Counted from the stretch's first letter, positions 11,558-20,926 are shown. The stretch: 52,184 nucleotides of DNA from Clostridiales bacterium (GCA_017615325.1 JAGAAI010000084.1:1-52184); one strand, 5' to 3'. Translations and numbers: made by a program. The notes: generated from the letters alone by a model not told the origin.

Positions 11558-13118
11558 AGAAGAACTTGTCTTCGTAATCAGCCACATAGAACTGTTCTTT
11601 GATCGAACCGGCAAGTTCCGGCGCTCTTATGTTGCCGAATGACCCAATGACTTCTTCGGGACCCTTGTCACCCGTAAGCTGGGAGCCGGTTACGACAAAG
11701 ATCTCAAAAGCCCCCGGGAACGACATGGCGATAATGAGAAGCGTTGCAACAGCGATCCTGATCATGTCCTTGGGAGATGCCTTGATCCCGGCAGCGTTGT
11801 TTTCCTTGTCCTTATCCACCGCCTTAACGCAGGCATCACAGAGCATCAGCGCAAGTATAAACAGTCCCGGCATGGATGCTCTCATCGCAAAGTCATTCTG
11901 ATATGTGACCTTATATAAAGGGATCAGAACGAGGGTTGCAACTGTAACGATATAGATAATGTCTTTCTTTCTCATCGAAAAAACGATCAGGGCGGCAGGC
12001 GCAACCTCCAGGAGGATAAGAGCCAGATAAGACAAGATAAACTGACCTATATTCCCGTAGAAAGATGCTGTGAACCCCTTCTCGGATGCAGCCCCTGAAG
12101 ATGACAGATAAAAGGGCGCGAACACGAAAAGGAGCAGGACTACGGAAGCTAAGTTTACAGGAGAAAAAATATCCTTCATAATCTTCTTGATACCACGGTC
12201 CATATTATACTTATCGAACATCTTTGCGATGGTAACAGGCAGTATGCCGATAACGGCCCATGGAGAATAGCAGAAAAGAAGTCCGCATCCTAAGCCCAGA
12301 TTATTGGGTCTCTTACTGATCAGGAGCATAGCACAAACGAGATAACAGGGCACTGCCTGATGGAAGACATTTCCGATATTAACGAAGTTGCAGATATAGC
12401 TCATGTGCGGCACCCAGCCCTCAAGCCAGAGCCAGTCAGAATAACCCGTCAGTTCGTGAATAAAGAAAGGGATTATATCCAATCCGCCAAAGAGCAGATA
12501 GAAGAATGCCGAGAACAGGGATGCCCTTCCGGAATAAACGGACATTGCAACGAATGTTATAAAGATCCCCAGGGCTGTCCAGATCAAAAGGACCGCATTG
12601 GCAACGGCTATGCTGCCGCCTGTAAGCTTCCCTGCCAGTGCGGCAGGCATCCAGTAGACAAAATAATAGCAGAAAGCATAACTTCCGCTATTTCCGGTAT
12701 AGGGTATTACATCGGGATTTGTCTGAGTGGACATATCGTAGATAACAGGCCACTTATAGTTTATAAGGTCGTTAAGGATCGCCCTCCTGTAGGAGTGGTC
12801 CTGCAGGGAGAAGATATATTCACCGACGCCGGATAAGACAGCTATTGCGACCGCAAGGAAAGCAAAAGCGATAATATACTTAACGGGGATCTCAAACTTC
12901 CTGTCATCAAAGTTCCTTATCGCAAGAAATGTGATCACCATGAACAGCAGGGTCAATATAATGCCCGGGAAGATCTTAAGGTAAGAAGCGCAGAAGAGAA
13001 CTACCGGCAAAAGGAGCCAGATCAGGGCAGATGATGCCAGGACCCTGTAACTTACCGTCACATTGCCTTTCAGGGGATTGACCCTATTCTTCTCATTTAG
13101 TGATGCCATTTCTTTCAT
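11541..13118 (-). CDS. Polytopic membrane protein of unknown function, GT-C-like topology
   Basis: 525 residues with about 12 hydrophobic segments beginning at residue 26 (YRVLASSALIWLLLPVVLF). The early hydrophilic loop (SLQDHSYRRAILNDLINYKWPVIYD, residues about 106-130, contains a HSYRR motif) resembles the first extracytoplasmic loop of lipid-linked-sugar glycosyltransferases. No family is securely recognised. Its setting between GT2 and sugar-transferase genes suggests envelope glycan work, by inference. The ATG at 13118 has no SD. A TATAAT sits only 7 nt upstream, so the message may be leaderless; an in-frame ATG at 13109 is the alternative. The C-terminus overlaps GT2 by 17 bp. Confidence 0.8.
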   Translation of the reverse strand: MKEMASLNEKNRVNPLKGNVTVSYRVLASSALIWLLLPVVLFCASYLKIFPGIILTLLFMVITFLAIRNFDDRKFEIPVKYIIAFAFLAVAIAVLSGVGEYIFSLQDHSYRRAILNDLINYKWPVIYDMSTQTNPDVIPYTGNSGSYAFCYYFVYWMPAALAGKLTGGSIAVANAVLLIWTALGIFITFVAMSVYSGRASLFSAFFYLLFGGLDIIPFFIHELTGYSDWLWLEGWVPHMSYICNFVNIGNVFHQAVPCYLVCAMLLISKRPNNLGLGCGLLFCYSPWAVIGILPVTIAKMFDKYNMDRGIKKIMKDIFSPVNLASVVLLLFVFAPFYLSSSGAASEKGFTASFYGNIGQFILSYLALILLEVAPAALIVFSMRKKDIIYIVTVATLVLIPLYKVTYQNDFAMRASMPGLFILALMLCDACVKAVDKDKENNAAGIKASPKDMIRIAVATLLIIAMSFPGAFEIFVVTGSQLTGDKGPEEVIGSFGNIRAPELAGSIKEQFYVADYEDKFFFKYLA

Positions 13119-13125
13119 GTTTTAT

Positions 13126-13155
13126 ATTATAATCAAGTGAGATAAGATTATCCAA
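13126..13155 (-). promoter_or_regulatory. Promoter abutting the start codon of the 525-residue membrane protein
   Basis: Minus strand: TTGGAT (13150-13155), 18-bp spacer, TATAAT (13126-13131). Only 7 nt separate the -10 from the ATG at 13118. The opposite-strand rrf2 gene starts 55 bp away, and a 12-bp dyad (GATAA GA TTATC, 13141-13152) lies between the two starts and could be an operator. Confidence 0.5.
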
Positions 13156-13172
13156 TAAACGGGGGAAGTTCC

Positions 13173-13613
13173 ATGAAGATCTCAACAAAAGGACGTTATG
13201 CATTACGGATCATAGTAGATCTGGCAAGACATGATCAGGACGGACTTACAACACTTAAGACCCTTGCCGAGAGACAGGACATATCAAAAAAATACCTGGA
13301 ACAGATCGTTCCTCTTCTTAATAAGGGCGGGATCCTCATAACCGAGCGCGGATTCGGCGGCGGCTACCGCCTGGCCAAGAGCCCTGATGATATAAGCGTA
13401 GCGGATATTTTAAGACTTACTGAAGGCAGCCTTGAACCTGTTGCCTGTCTTGACAGCACTGATCCTGAATTCATATGCAGCCGCTCACAGGACTGCCCGA
13501 CGCTTCCCGTATGGCGCGGCCTTTCCAAAGTCATAAACGATTACCTTGAAGGGATCTCGATAACAGACATAATCAATCATTCCTCCGAAGCCGGAGATGA
13601 TTACGTTATCTGA
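13173..13613 (+). CDS. Rrf2-family transcription regulator with a cysteine (Fe-S type) motif
   Basis: 146 residues. N-terminal winged helix (MKISTKGRYALRIIVDLA, then KTLAERQDISKKYLEQI as recognition region, and RGFGGGYRLAKSP wing), as in IscR, CymR and NsrR. The dimer-helix region carries three cysteines spaced C-x9-C-x5-C (CLDSTDPEFIC, then SRSQDC), the place where IscR-type regulators hold a 2Fe-2S cluster. B. subtilis CymR lacks such a cluster, so an iron-sulfur or redox sensor is the better guess. Good GGGGGA ribosome site. Its gene ends 2 bp from the convergent sugar transferase; cysK follows beyond that. Targets could include cysK (see the dyad at 16153) or Fe-S genes elsewhere; the target is inferred. 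Confidence 0.92.
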   Translation: MKISTKGRYALRIIVDLARHDQDGLTTLKTLAERQDISKKYLEQIVPLLNKGGILITERGFGGGYRLAKSPDDISVADILRLTEGSLEPVACLDSTDPEFICSRSQDCPTLPVWRGLSKVINDYLEGISITDIINHSSEAGDDYVI

Positions 13614-13615
13614 TC

Positions 13616-15019
13616 TTATACACCCTTACGGGTCAGCACTACTTTTATCGTCTTTAAGATTATCTCCATATCCAAAGGGATGCTGAAATTGGAGATATAG
13701 TATCTGTCGAGTTCGCAGACTTCCTCAAAATCCTTGATCTCCGATCTTCCGGATATCTGCCACATGCCGGTAAGTCCGGGCTTCATGGCAAGTCTCGACA
13801 TATGGTCGGGTCTGTAATGTTCAAATTCGTCAAGCGTCGGGGGCCTCGTTCCGACAAGGCTCATGTCACCCTTAAGGATATTCAGGAACTGGGGGAACTC
13901 GTCGATACTGGTCTTGCGCAAAAACTTTCCTATGGGAATGATCCTGGGGTCGTCGGTGATCTTGAACATCTGTCCTTTGACCTCGTTATCCTTCAAAAGT
14001 TCAGCCTTCTTCTCATCAGCGCCCTTTTCCATGGACCTGAACTTATAGAGCGTAAACTTGCGTCCGTTGAGTCCGACTCTGGTCTGCTTGAAGAAAATGG
14101 GGCCCGGAGACTGGATCAAGATAATGGGTGCGAATATGATAAAGAATATCCCGGTCAGGATAAGCCCTATTATAGATACGAATATATCAGCTACTCTCTT
14201 CATGGCCTTCTGCTCAGGCGTGATGGGGGTCATCGTGGAGCTGATAAAAGTCATGTTGCCGATCTTGTCGACCGACATGTTGGGAACATCGTTTATAAAG
14301 ATATCACTCATAACGTGTACCGCTATACCCATCGAAAGGAACCAGCTGATAAGACGGCCCGTATCTTTTATCTCACGGGTCTTTGACCCTATGAAGACCT
14401 CGTCTACGATATGGGTACGCAGGAGTTCTGCAATATCGTTACGGTAAACTACCTTGATACCGTTGATAGGTTCGTACCTGTTATCCTTATCAAGGAGCAT
14501 GATACGGTCTATCTGGTAGATATCAAGTTTGCCTGCGGTAAGCTTATCTACCATAAACTGGGCGCTCTCCCTGTAGGTTACGATGATGACATGGATCTTA
14601 TTGCCGGATTTGCTCATCCTCCTTATGACAAACTTCTTCCAGAAGACCCTTGCCAGGAACTGAAGGAAGAGATTCAAAAGGAAGAAGGTTCCCACAAAGA
14701 TACGGGAGTGGATCTGGATCGTCTGCAGGGCAAAGAGGAGCAAGATGATGGCTGCAAACTCCGCTATATCCTGGAAGAGGACCATATAGAACTCTGCGAA
14801 ATGCCCTCTCTTCAGTATCCCGCTGTGGAAAGGTATGATAAAGATAAGAACGATATATATGAGCAGGGCATAGATATTGAGCTGGGTATAGTTAGCCGGT
14901 GTGTCAAAATCCCTCGAGAACCTCAGAAGGTAGGAGGTGATAAATGACAATTCCAAGGCCAAAAGGTCGATTATGATGAAATCGATGTGCTTTATCCTTG
15001 AACTCGGCTTGCGATCCAA
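13616..15019 (-). CDS. Polyprenyl-phosphate sugar phosphotransferase (WbaP/EpsL-like initiating enzyme)
   Basis: Starts a capsule, exopolysaccharide or glycan repeat unit by moving a sugar-1-phosphate to undecaprenyl phosphate. 467 residues: four N-terminal membrane helices (about 10-115), a Rossmann-like CoA_binding_3 region (about 130-255), then the catalytic bacterial sugar-transferase domain (about 270-467). The latter begins with a hydrophobic re-entrant helix and has SPGPIFFKQTRVG, LYKFRSM, LRKTSIDEFPQFLNILKGDM, VGTRPPTLDEFEHY and KPGLTGMWQISGR. Translation starts at TTG (15017-15019), supported by AGGGGGA 7-8 nt upstream and the absence of a better start. No linked polysaccharide cluster follows, so it may act with glycosyltransferases elsewhere. 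Confidence 0.93.
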   Translation of the reverse strand: MDRKPSSRIKHIDFIIIDLLALELSFITSYLLRFSRDFDTPANYTQLNIYALLIYIVLIFIIPFHSGILKRGHFAEFYMVLFQDIAEFAAIILLLFALQTIQIHSRIFVGTFFLLNLFLQFLARVFWKKFVIRRMSKSGNKIHVIIVTYRESAQFMVDKLTAGKLDIYQIDRIMLLDKDNRYEPINGIKVVYRNDIAELLRTHIVDEVFIGSKTREIKDTGRLISWFLSMGIAVHVMSDIFINDVPNMSVDKIGNMTFISSTMTPITPEQKAMKRVADIFVSIIGLILTGIFFIIFAPIILIQSPGPIFFKQTRVGLNGRKFTLYKFRSMEKGADEKKAELLKDNEVKGQMFKITDDPRIIPIGKFLRKTSIDEFPQFLNILKGDMSLVGTRPPTLDEFEHYRPDHMSRLAMKPGLTGMWQISGRSEIKDFEEVCELDRYYISNFSIPLDMEIILKTIKVVLTRKGV

Positions 15020-15116
15020 CTTAAGTTCCCCCTGTCAGTATAGTCCGCCTAAATTGCGATTTTACTATTATATTACTTTTACGAAAATTTGCTATCCTTT
15101 ATTATAATATGGTCTG

Positions 15117-15157
15117 TATCAAAAAGGGATGTCCTCTTCTTTTAAGGACATCCCTTT
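15117..15157 (-). terminator. Rho-independent terminator after cysK
   Basis: A perfect 12-bp stem, AAAGGGATGTCC with GGACATCCCTTT, around an 11-nt loop, followed on the minus strand by TTTTTG. The rest of the gap to 15020 is AT-rich with two TATAAT-like boxes (15067-15072 and 15101-15106) but no convincing -35 for the sugar transferase. Confidence 0.9.
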
Positions 15158-15188
15158 GGCTTATGTGATCTACTGATCTTACTGTTTT

Positions 15189-16118
15189 TTACTCAGCGAA
15201 AAGAGGAGTGGACAGATATCTGTCGCCTGTATCAGGAAGCAGGACTACTATGTTCTTGCCCTCATTCTCAGGCCTTGCCGCAAGCTGGGTTGCCGCCCAG
15301 AGTGCTGCACCCGATGAGATACCGACAAGGATCCCGTCTGTTCTTGCGATAGCCTTGCCTGTCTTGAAGGCATCCTCATTCTCGACCGGGATGATCTCAT
15401 CATATACTCCGGTGTTAAGAGTATCCGGTACGAATCCTGCGCCGATACCCTGGATCTTATGCGCACCTGACTGACCCTTGGAAAGGACAGGAGAACCTGC
15501 AGGCTCAACTGCAACGACCTTGACGTCAGGATTCTTTGACTTTAAGTACTCGCCGACACCTGTTATCGTTCCGCCTGTACCTACGCCTGCCACAAAGATA
15601 TCAACCTTGCCTTCCAGGTCTTCCCAGATCTCGGGGCCTGTCGTTGCCTTGTGGGCTGCAGGATTGGCAGGGTTAACAAACTGGCCGGGGATAAAGGAAT
15701 CCGGGATCTCAGCTGCGAGCTCGTCAGCTTTTGCGATAGCACCCTTCATGCCCTTGGTTCCGTCAGTAAGTACGAGTTCGGCGCCGTATGCCTTCATGAG
15801 GTTCCTTCTCTCGACGCTCATCGTCTCAGGCATCGTGATGATGATCCTGTAACCCTTGGCAGCTGCGATAGCAGAAAGTCCGATACCGGTGTTGCCGCTG
15901 GTGGGCTCTATTATGACAGATCCTTCCTTGAGCAGGCCCTTGGCCTCTGCATCCTCGATCATCGCCTTAGCGATCCTGTCCTTGACGGATCCTGCGGGAT
16001 TCAAGTACTCGAGCTTTACGAAGATATTCGCATTGGGAGCATTCTTCTTGTTGTAGTTTACAGGTTTTACTATAGGTGTCTTGCCTACTAACTCTGTGAT
16101 AGATTCATAAATTGCCAT
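15189..16118 (-). CDS. cysK: Cysteine synthase A (O-acetylserine sulfhydrylase)
   Basis: PLP enzyme making cysteine from O-acetylserine and sulfide in the cytoplasm. From the ATG at 16118 it is 309 residues, the usual length. PLP lysine in [10 protein letters not shown] (Lys46), substrate loop PTSGNTGIG (72-80), phosphate-cup [14 protein letters not shown], and a C-terminal SSGAALWAA. The longest open frame begins 11 codons upstream, but AGAAGGAT lies right before the ATG chosen. Transcribed alone from a strong promoter (16188-16215) with a terminator after it. An inverted repeat (16153-16169) just downstream of the expected transcript start could bind a repressor such as the Rrf2 regulator encoded 1.6 kb away. 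Confidence 0.97.
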   Translation of the reverse strand: MAIYESITELVGKTPIVKPVNYNKKNAPNANIFVKLEYLNPAGSVKDRIAKAMIEDAEAKGLLKEGSVIIEPTSGNTGIGLSAIAAAKGYRIIITMPETMSVERRNLMKAYGAELVLTDGTKGMKGAIAKADELAAEIPDSFIPGQFVNPANPAAHKATTGPEIWEDLEGKVDIFVAGVGTGGTITGVGEYLKSKNPDVKVVAVEPAGSPVLSKGQSGAHKIQGIGAGFVPDTLNTGVYDEIIPVENEDAFKTGKAIARTDGILVGISSGAALWAATQLAARPENEGKNIVVLLPDTGDRYLSTPLFAE

Positions 16119-16152
16119 AGTATTATCCTTCTTTCTTGTAATTTCCACCATT

Positions 16153-16169
16153 CCTATCGGATTGGTAGG
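16153..16169. promoter_or_regulatory. Candidate operator in the cysK leader
   Basis: A 17-bp imperfect dyad, CCTATCGG-A-TTGGTAGG, with CCTA and TAGG as outer arms. It lies about 12-28 nt downstream of the expected cysK start site, where a bound repressor would block transcription. Paired CCTA/TAGG arms are common in Rrf2/CymR-type sites, but I cannot test this here. Confidence 0.4.
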
Positions 16170-16187
16170 TTTTATGTTTATGAAGTT

Positions 16188-16215
16188 ATTTTATCACCTC
16201 TTTTTCGATTGTCAA
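16188..16215 (-). promoter_or_regulatory. Strong promoter of cysK
   Basis: Minus strand: TTGACA (16210-16215), 16-bp spacer, TAAAAT (16188-16193), with an extended TGA in front of the -10. Confidence 0.85.
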
Positions 16216-16277
16216 CAGTTTTTTGAAAACAGCTTCTTAAATTCTCCGAATGACCGGTATCACCTTGGTTCATTTAA

Positions 16278-17321
16278 TTATTCGCGCGAACCATCTTCTC
16301 CCTTTACAGTATACCTGAACAACGGATCACCGTTTTCTTCGGTACCGTAGCAGACCATACCGCCTTTTTCCATGGCCTTATATGAAGCGATATTGTCTTT
16401 GGCGCACCCGCCGTGAACGCTTTGAAGTGAGAAGTCCTCAACTGCGATCCTAAGCAGTTCCTTTACGCATTCCGTCCCGTAGCCCTTGTTCCTGTATTCT
16501 TCATCAAGCAGGATGAATATTTCAGGTTCCGTGTGACTTCTGCTTCCGTCCAGACCACACCAGCCCATGATGGTATCAGGATCCTCTGCAGCACAAACAG
16601 CAAGGCACAGATGGAAGATCGAGCCTGCGATGTTTTTCGCGCAATTGCTTTGCAGATAGGAGATCACGCCCTCTGCCTCCTCTTCGGAGAGAGGACTGTG
16701 ATCAGAAGGCCAGGTCCTCATGACTTCGGCCAGGTCTTCTTCAGTAACATAATGAAGGATCAGCTTATCTGTTCTGTAATCCATCTTTTCCCTCCGGTAT
16801 ATACTGCGATCTGCCCATAACTGAACTTCGATATAAGCATATCTGCCTAACGACTTTTTGCAATACTCTTCAACTGAACCATCACATGCACTGATCTCAT
16901 CCAGGAGCATTGCTTTGGTTAGAACGACTGGTTCCTCTCCATGGATCAAAAGTGCGCAGCTGTCACCAAGCGTAAAACTGATCTGCTCGTCAGGAATATC
17001 CGAAAGAGCTAATACTATCTTATCGTTTGTATCAAACCAATTTCTCAAGTATTCACATTCTCCCAGTACAAAAGAATACGGATGCTTAAGTTCGGGTCTG
17101 CCTCCGAGCTTTATAAATTCTTCACGAACATATTCATCGGCCCTTTTCCTGTCGGGATAGTAATTTGCAAAATCCGAAAACCTTCCGAAACTGGTCGTAT
17201 CCTTGTGCTTATCAGCAAGTTCTGCTGCAACACGGAAAGCCTCCTGTTCCGGGAGATTCATGATGTTTTTCCAGGGATCCGTTCCCGGATAGAAGTAATG
17301 AGTTATATATAATTCTTCCAT
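16278..17321 (-). CDS. Two-domain GNAT-family N-acetyltransferase
   Basis: 347 residues. The C-terminal part (about 175-340) is a RimJ/RimL-like GNAT domain: TDKLILHYVTEEDL at its start, GWCGLDGSRSHTEPEIFILLDEEYRNKGYGTECVKELL containing the acetyl-CoA loop (RNKGYGTE), and a late ASYKAMEKGGM. The N-terminal about 160 residues are a separate domain I do not recognise (rich in Tyr, Asp and Trp; GRFSDFANYYPDRKRADEYV). Substrate unknown. The start has only a poor SD (AGTG). It sits between cysK and rubrerythrin without clear operon links. Confidence 0.83.
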   Translation of the reverse strand: MEELYITHYFYPGTDPWKNIMNLPEQEAFRVAAELADKHKDTTSFGRFSDFANYYPDRKRADEYVREEFIKLGGRPELKHPYSFVLGECEYLRNWFDTNDKIVLALSDIPDEQISFTLGDSCALLIHGEEPVVLTKAMLLDEISACDGSVEEYCKKSLGRYAYIEVQLWADRSIYRREKMDYRTDKLILHYVTEEDLAEVMRTWPSDHSPLSEEEAEGVISYLQSNCAKNIAGSIFHLCLAVCAAEDPDTIMGWCGLDGSRSHTEPEIFILLDEEYRNKGYGTECVKELLRIAVEDFSLQSVHGGCAKDNIASYKAMEKGGMVCYGTEENGDPLFRYTVKGEDGSRE

Positions 17322-17343
17322 GCACTTAAATATTCACTCAAAC

Positions 17344-17385
17344 GCAAAATCAGGGCTGCCTCAAATGAGATCTTTGAGACAGCCC
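17344..17385 (-). terminator. Rho-independent terminator after rubrerythrin
   Basis: Minus strand: a 13-bp stem (GGGCTGTCTCAAA with TTTGAGGCAGCCC, one T-G wobble) and 7-nt loop at 17353-17385, followed by a weak T-rich tail (TGATTTTG). Confidence 0.8.
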
Positions 17386-17410
17386 ATGAGATAATTGATC
17401 TAATCTGATA

Positions 17411-17947
17411 TCAGTAGTTCTCAGCCTTTACTTCGAAGAAGCTCTGGGGATGAGCACATACCGGGCAGATCTGGGGAGCCTTTGTTCCGACTACGATATG
17501 ACCGCAGTTACGGCATTCCCAGATCTTGACTTCGCTCTTCTCGAAAACAGCTGCTGTCTCAACGTTGTTAAGGAGAGCTCTGTATCTCTCTTCGTGCTGC
17601 TTCTCGATAGCTGCAACAAGTCTGAACTTGATAGCAAGATCCTTGAAGCCTTCTTCTTCAGCTGTCTTAGCAAAGCCTTCGTACATATCTGTCCACTCGA
17701 AGTTCTCGCCGTCAGCAGCTGCTGCAAGGTTAGCCTTTGTGTCGCCGATGCCCTCGAGTTCCTTGAACCACATCTTAGCGTGCTCTTTCTCGTTTTCAGC
17801 TGTATGGAGGAAGATAGCTGCGATCTGCTCAAATCCTTCCTTCTTAGCTACAGATGCAAAATATGTATACTTATTTCTAGCCTGAGACTCGCCTGCGAAA
17901 GCTGCCTGAAGGTTCTTCTCTGTCTGTGTTCCTGAATATCTGCTCAT
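17411..17947 (-). CDS. rbr: Rubrerythrin
   Basis: Non-haem diiron peroxidase that protects anaerobes from hydrogen peroxide, fed by rubredoxin-type electrons. From the ATG at 17947 it is 178 residues. Ferritin-like four-helix domain with the paired iron motifs [10 protein letters not shown] and IEKQHEERY, then a C-terminal rubredoxin domain with two Cys pairs (CRNCG and CPVCAHP). The longer frame starts 7 codons upstream, but GGGAGGT lies 8 nt before the ATG chosen and [13 protein letters not shown] is the typical N-terminus. Own promoter (17980-18008) and terminator; monocistronic. Its neighbour cysK and the Cys-motif Rrf2 regulator give the area a redox flavour. Confidence 0.97.
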   Translation of the reverse strand: MSRYSGTQTEKNLQAAFAGESQARNKYTYFASVAKKEGFEQIAAIFLHTAENEKEHAKMWFKELEGIGDTKANLAAAADGENFEWTDMYEGFAKTAEEEGFKDLAIKFRLVAAIEKQHEERYRALLNNVETAAVFEKSEVKIWECRNCGHIVVGTKAPQICPVCAHPQSFFEVKAENY

Positions 17948-17979
17948 AATGCTGACCTCCCAAGTCAAAGTGTATTCTA

Positions 17980-18008
17980 ACTATATCAAGTTAATCGTTA
18001 TATAACAA
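17980..18008 (-). promoter_or_regulatory. Promoter of rubrerythrin
   Basis: Minus strand: TTGTTA (18003-18008), 17-bp spacer, TATAGT (17980-17985), with an extended TGA before the -10. Confidence 0.7.
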
Positions 18009-18011
18009 GGC

Positions 18012-18497
18012 TTAGAGCTGTACGGTCATGAGTTCGATGACCTGGGGCTCAAGGGGCCTGTCGTTGTAATCTGTCGCAACAGATGCGATCTTATCTACGA
18101 CATCCATGCCCTCGATGACCTTGCCGAAAGCGGCATAATCACCGTCAAGGTGAGGAGATGTCTCGTGCATGATGAAGAACTGTGATCCTGCGGAATCGGG
18201 ATTCATTGCTCTTGCCATGGAAAGGACTCCTCTTTCGTGCTTAAGGTCGTTCTTAACACCATTGCTTGCAAACTCGCCCTTGATGGTGTAGCCCGGGCCT
18301 CCCATTCCGGTTCCCTCGGGGCAGCCGCCCTGGATCATGAATCCGGGGATTACCCTGTGGAAGATGAGGCCGTTATAGAAGCCGTTGCCTGCGAGCTTGA
18401 TAAAATTCTCAACTGAGATAGGAGCGATATCAGGGTAAAGTTCAGCCTTGATGACGCCGCCGTCCTTCATTGTGATCGTTACGATGGGGTTAGACAT
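18012..18497 (-). CDS. Cyclophilin-type peptidyl-prolyl cis-trans isomerase
   Basis: 161 residues, a single-domain cytoplasmic cyclophilin that speeds proline isomerisation during protein folding. Signature residues: [25 protein letters not shown] ([13 protein letters not shown] with catalytic Arg), [16 protein letters not shown], and a conserved [12 protein letters not shown]. No signal peptide. Strong AGAGGAGG ribosome site. It lies 14 bp after the pncB stop, so it is probably the last gene of the nfeD-SPFH-pncB-ppi operon. Confidence 0.95.
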   Translation of the reverse strand: MSNPIVTITMKDGGVIKAELYPDIAPISVENFIKLAGNGFYNGLIFHRVIPGFMIQGGCPEGTGMGGPGYTIKGEFASNGVKNDLKHERGVLSMARAMNPDSAGSQFFIMHETSPHLDGDYAAFGKVIEGMDVVDKIASVATDYNDRPLEPQVIELMTVQL

Positions 18498-18511
18498 TGT
18501 TATTCCTCCTC

Positions 18512-19978
18512 TTATGCTTTCTTCTTGTAAGAATGCAGAATGTCATTCTTGATATCCCAGAGTTTCTGGGACAGGTCAACATAGTACTTGTGAGGATTCT
18601 CGAATCTCTTGACGGAATCCCAGAGTGAATCCACTTCCTTTGCGCAGTATTCGCGGATCTCGGCAATGGAAGGCTTGTCGTAAACGAGCTTACCTCCGTC
18701 GAAGATCCTGACCATGATCTCCTTTACATAGTAGTCGACGACTACCTTGGAGTTCCATGTCTCGATAGGATCGAATATCTCATAGGGCTCACCGTTCGGG
18801 ATCTCCTCGTCTTCACACATGATGAGGTCAGCCAAAGCCTTGCCCGTATTATTGTCGTAGAATCTGACGATCTTCTTGCTGCAGGGGTTCGTGACCTTGG
18901 CGGCATTCTCGGAGATCTTCATCTTCGGGATGATGTTGCCGTCCTTGTCTTCCACAGCGGAGATCTTATAGACGCCTCCGAAGACAGGTTCTGCCTTGGA
19001 AGTGATGAGCCTCTCGCCTACGCCGAAAGAGTCTATGCAGGCGCCCTGGCTGATGAGGTCCCTGATGATGTACTCGTCAAGAGCGTTGGATACGGTGATC
19101 TTACAGTCGGTAAGACCTGCCTCGTCGAGCATCTTCCTAGCCTGCTGCGTCATGTAGGTAAGGTCGCCGCTGTCGATCCTGATGCCTTTGAGGCGGTGAC
19201 CTGCGGGCTCCAAGACTTCCTTGGCGCACTTGATGGCGTTGGGGATTCCCTGTCTTAATACATCGTATGTATCGACTAAGAGGACCGTTCCCTCGGGATA
19301 TGTTTTCGCGTATGCAGCGAAAGCCTCATACTCGCTGTCGAAGAGCATGACCCAGGAATGAGCCATCGTGCCTGACAGAGGAATGTCGAACTGCTGGCCG
19401 CAGATGGTGTTCGAGGTTCCGGCAACGCCGGCGATATAAGCAGCTCTTGCGCCCAATACGGAAGCATCGAAGCCCTGGGCACGTCTTGCGCCGAACTCCA
19501 TGATGGGGCGGCCTTCTGCAGCCTTTACGATCCTTGCAGTCTTGGTTGCGATAAGGCTCTGGTGGTTGATAGTACAGAGGAGTGCGGTCTCCAGGAGCTG
19601 GGCCTGGATCGCGGTGCCTCTTACCTTGATAAGGGGTTCCCTCGGGAACACTACGGTTCCTTCGGGAACAGCCCATACATCACAGGTAAATTCAAAATTC
19701 CTTAAGTAGTCGATGAACCTGTCGTTGAAGCCGTATCTCGTCTGGAGATATTCCAGGTCTTCCTCGGTGAAATGCAGGTTCGAAAGATAATCGATGACCT
19801 GCTCAAGTCCTGCGGCGATAGCAAATCCGCCCTGTTCCGGGACATCCCTGAAGAACATATCGAAGTAGGTAATGACATTGCCGGCATCGTTATCAAGATA
19901 GCCGTTAGCCATCGTAAGTTCATAGAAGTCTGTAAGAAGACTCATGTTGGTCTTGTCGGACCAGGCACTCTGTGACAT
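18512..19978 (-). CDS. pncB: Nicotinate phosphoribosyltransferase
   Basis: Salvages nicotinic acid into NAD by joining it to PRPP (nicotinate mononucleotide formation). 488 residues from the ATG at 19978; typical for the Gram-positive type. N-terminal [53 protein letters not shown], and the PRPP/phosphate region [10 protein letters not shown] are present. A GTG three codons upstream is in frame, but it overlaps the GAGGTG ribosome site and is rejected as the start. Located 21 bp after the stomatin gene in the nfeD operon; no functional link to its neighbours is obvious. Confidence 0.96.
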   Translation of the reverse strand: MSQSAWSDKTNMSLLTDFYELTMANGYLDNDAGNVITYFDMFFRDVPEQGGFAIAAGLEQVIDYLSNLHFTEEDLEYLQTRYGFNDRFIDYLRNFEFTCDVWAVPEGTVVFPREPLIKVRGTAIQAQLLETALLCTINHQSLIATKTARIVKAAEGRPIMEFGARRAQGFDASVLGARAAYIAGVAGTSNTICGQQFDIPLSGTMAHSWVMLFDSEYEAFAAYAKTYPEGTVLLVDTYDVLRQGIPNAIKCAKEVLEPAGHRLKGIRIDSGDLTYMTQQARKMLDEAGLTDCKITVSNALDEYIIRDLISQGACIDSFGVGERLITSKAEPVFGGVYKISAVEDKDGNIIPKMKISENAAKVTNPCSKKIVRFYDNNTGKALADLIMCEDEEIPNGEPYEIFDPIETWNSKVVVDYYVKEIMVRIFDGGKLVYDKPSIAEIREYCAKEVDSLWDSVKRFENPHKYYVDLSQKLWDIKNDILHSYKKKA

Positions 19979-19999
19979 AAGGTTCACCTCGTTATTTAA

Positions 20000-20926
20000 T
20001 TATTTGTCCTTGACTATTTCCTTGATGCTGGTTGCAAGGCTTGCAGCGCCCTGGAGATCTGACGGGATGATGATCTTTGTTGCAGGACCTTCACCCAGCT
20101 TCTCAAGTGCTTCAAGACCGCGGAGGGAGATAACGGAATCGTCAGCTCCTACGTCCTTTATCATCTGGAGACCTCTTGCCTTGGCTTCCTGGATCTCGAG
20201 GATAGCCTGAGCCTGACCTTCAGCCTCACGGATGGCAGCCTGCTTTTTAGCCTCGGCTCTTAAGATCGCTGCTTCCTTCTCACCTTCTGCGACACGGATA
20301 GCGGATTCCTTCTGACCTTCTGCTATGAGGATCTGTTCTCTCTTCTCACGCTCAGCCTTCATCTGCTTCTCCATCGCAGCCTGGATCTCCTTTGGCGGGA
20401 TGATGTTCTTGAGCTCTACACGGTTAACCTTGATTCCCCAGGGGTCTGTTGCCTCGTCCAATATCTCGCGCATCCTTGTGTTGATGATGTCTCTTGATGT
20501 AAGGGTCTGGTCGAGTTCCAGGTCACCGATGATGTTACGCAGAGTCGTTGCAGACAGGTTCTCGATAGCGGTGATCGGACGCTCGATACCGTATGTATAG
20601 AGCTTGGGGTCGATTACCTGATAGAAGAGGACCGTATCGATCTGCATGGTAACGTTATCCTTTGTGATAACTGCCTGGGGAGCGAAGTCCGCAACCTTCT
20701 CCTTAAGTGATATCTTCTTTGCAACACGGTCGATGAAGGGCCACTTGAAGTGGATGCCGGTCTCCCATGTTGTCTTATAAGCACCGAATCTCTCGATAAT
20801 GAATGTTGTTGCCTGAGGCACGATCTTGATGCATGCGATGATGAATACGAGCAAGATGATTATCGCGATTATCGCGATGGGTACGATCGGGCTGGCAGCA
20901 GCTACGATAAACAATGACATTTTCAT
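20000..20926 (-). CDS. SPFH/band-7 (stomatin-like) membrane protein
   Basis: 308 residues. One N-terminal membrane segment (about 7-32, IVPIAIIAIIILLVFIIACI) followed by the SPFH domain (about 35-190: QATTFIIERFGAYKTTWETGIHFKWPFIDRV, shown here by IERFGAYKTTWETG) and a long Ala/Glu/Lys coiled coil (about 190-270, EKEAAILRAEAKKQAAIREA) ending in a hydrophobic tip. Forms large oligomers in membrane microdomains. Paired with NfeD directly upstream (12 bp), a widely conserved partnership in which NfeD binds the stomatin partner. Good AAAGGAGG ribosome site. Confidence 0.95.
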   Translation of the reverse strand: MKMSLFIVAAASPIVPIAIIAIIILLVFIIACIKIVPQATTFIIERFGAYKTTWETGIHFKWPFIDRVAKKISLKEKVADFAPQAVITKDNVTMQIDTVLFYQVIDPKLYTYGIERPITAIENLSATTLRNIIGDLELDQTLTSRDIINTRMREILDEATDPWGIKVNRVELKNIIPPKEIQAAMEKQMKAEREKREQILIAEGQKESAIRVAEGEKEAAILRAEAKKQAAIREAEGQAQAILEIQEAKARGLQMIKDVGADDSVISLRGLEALEKLGEGPATKIIIPSDLQGAASLATSIKEIVKDK

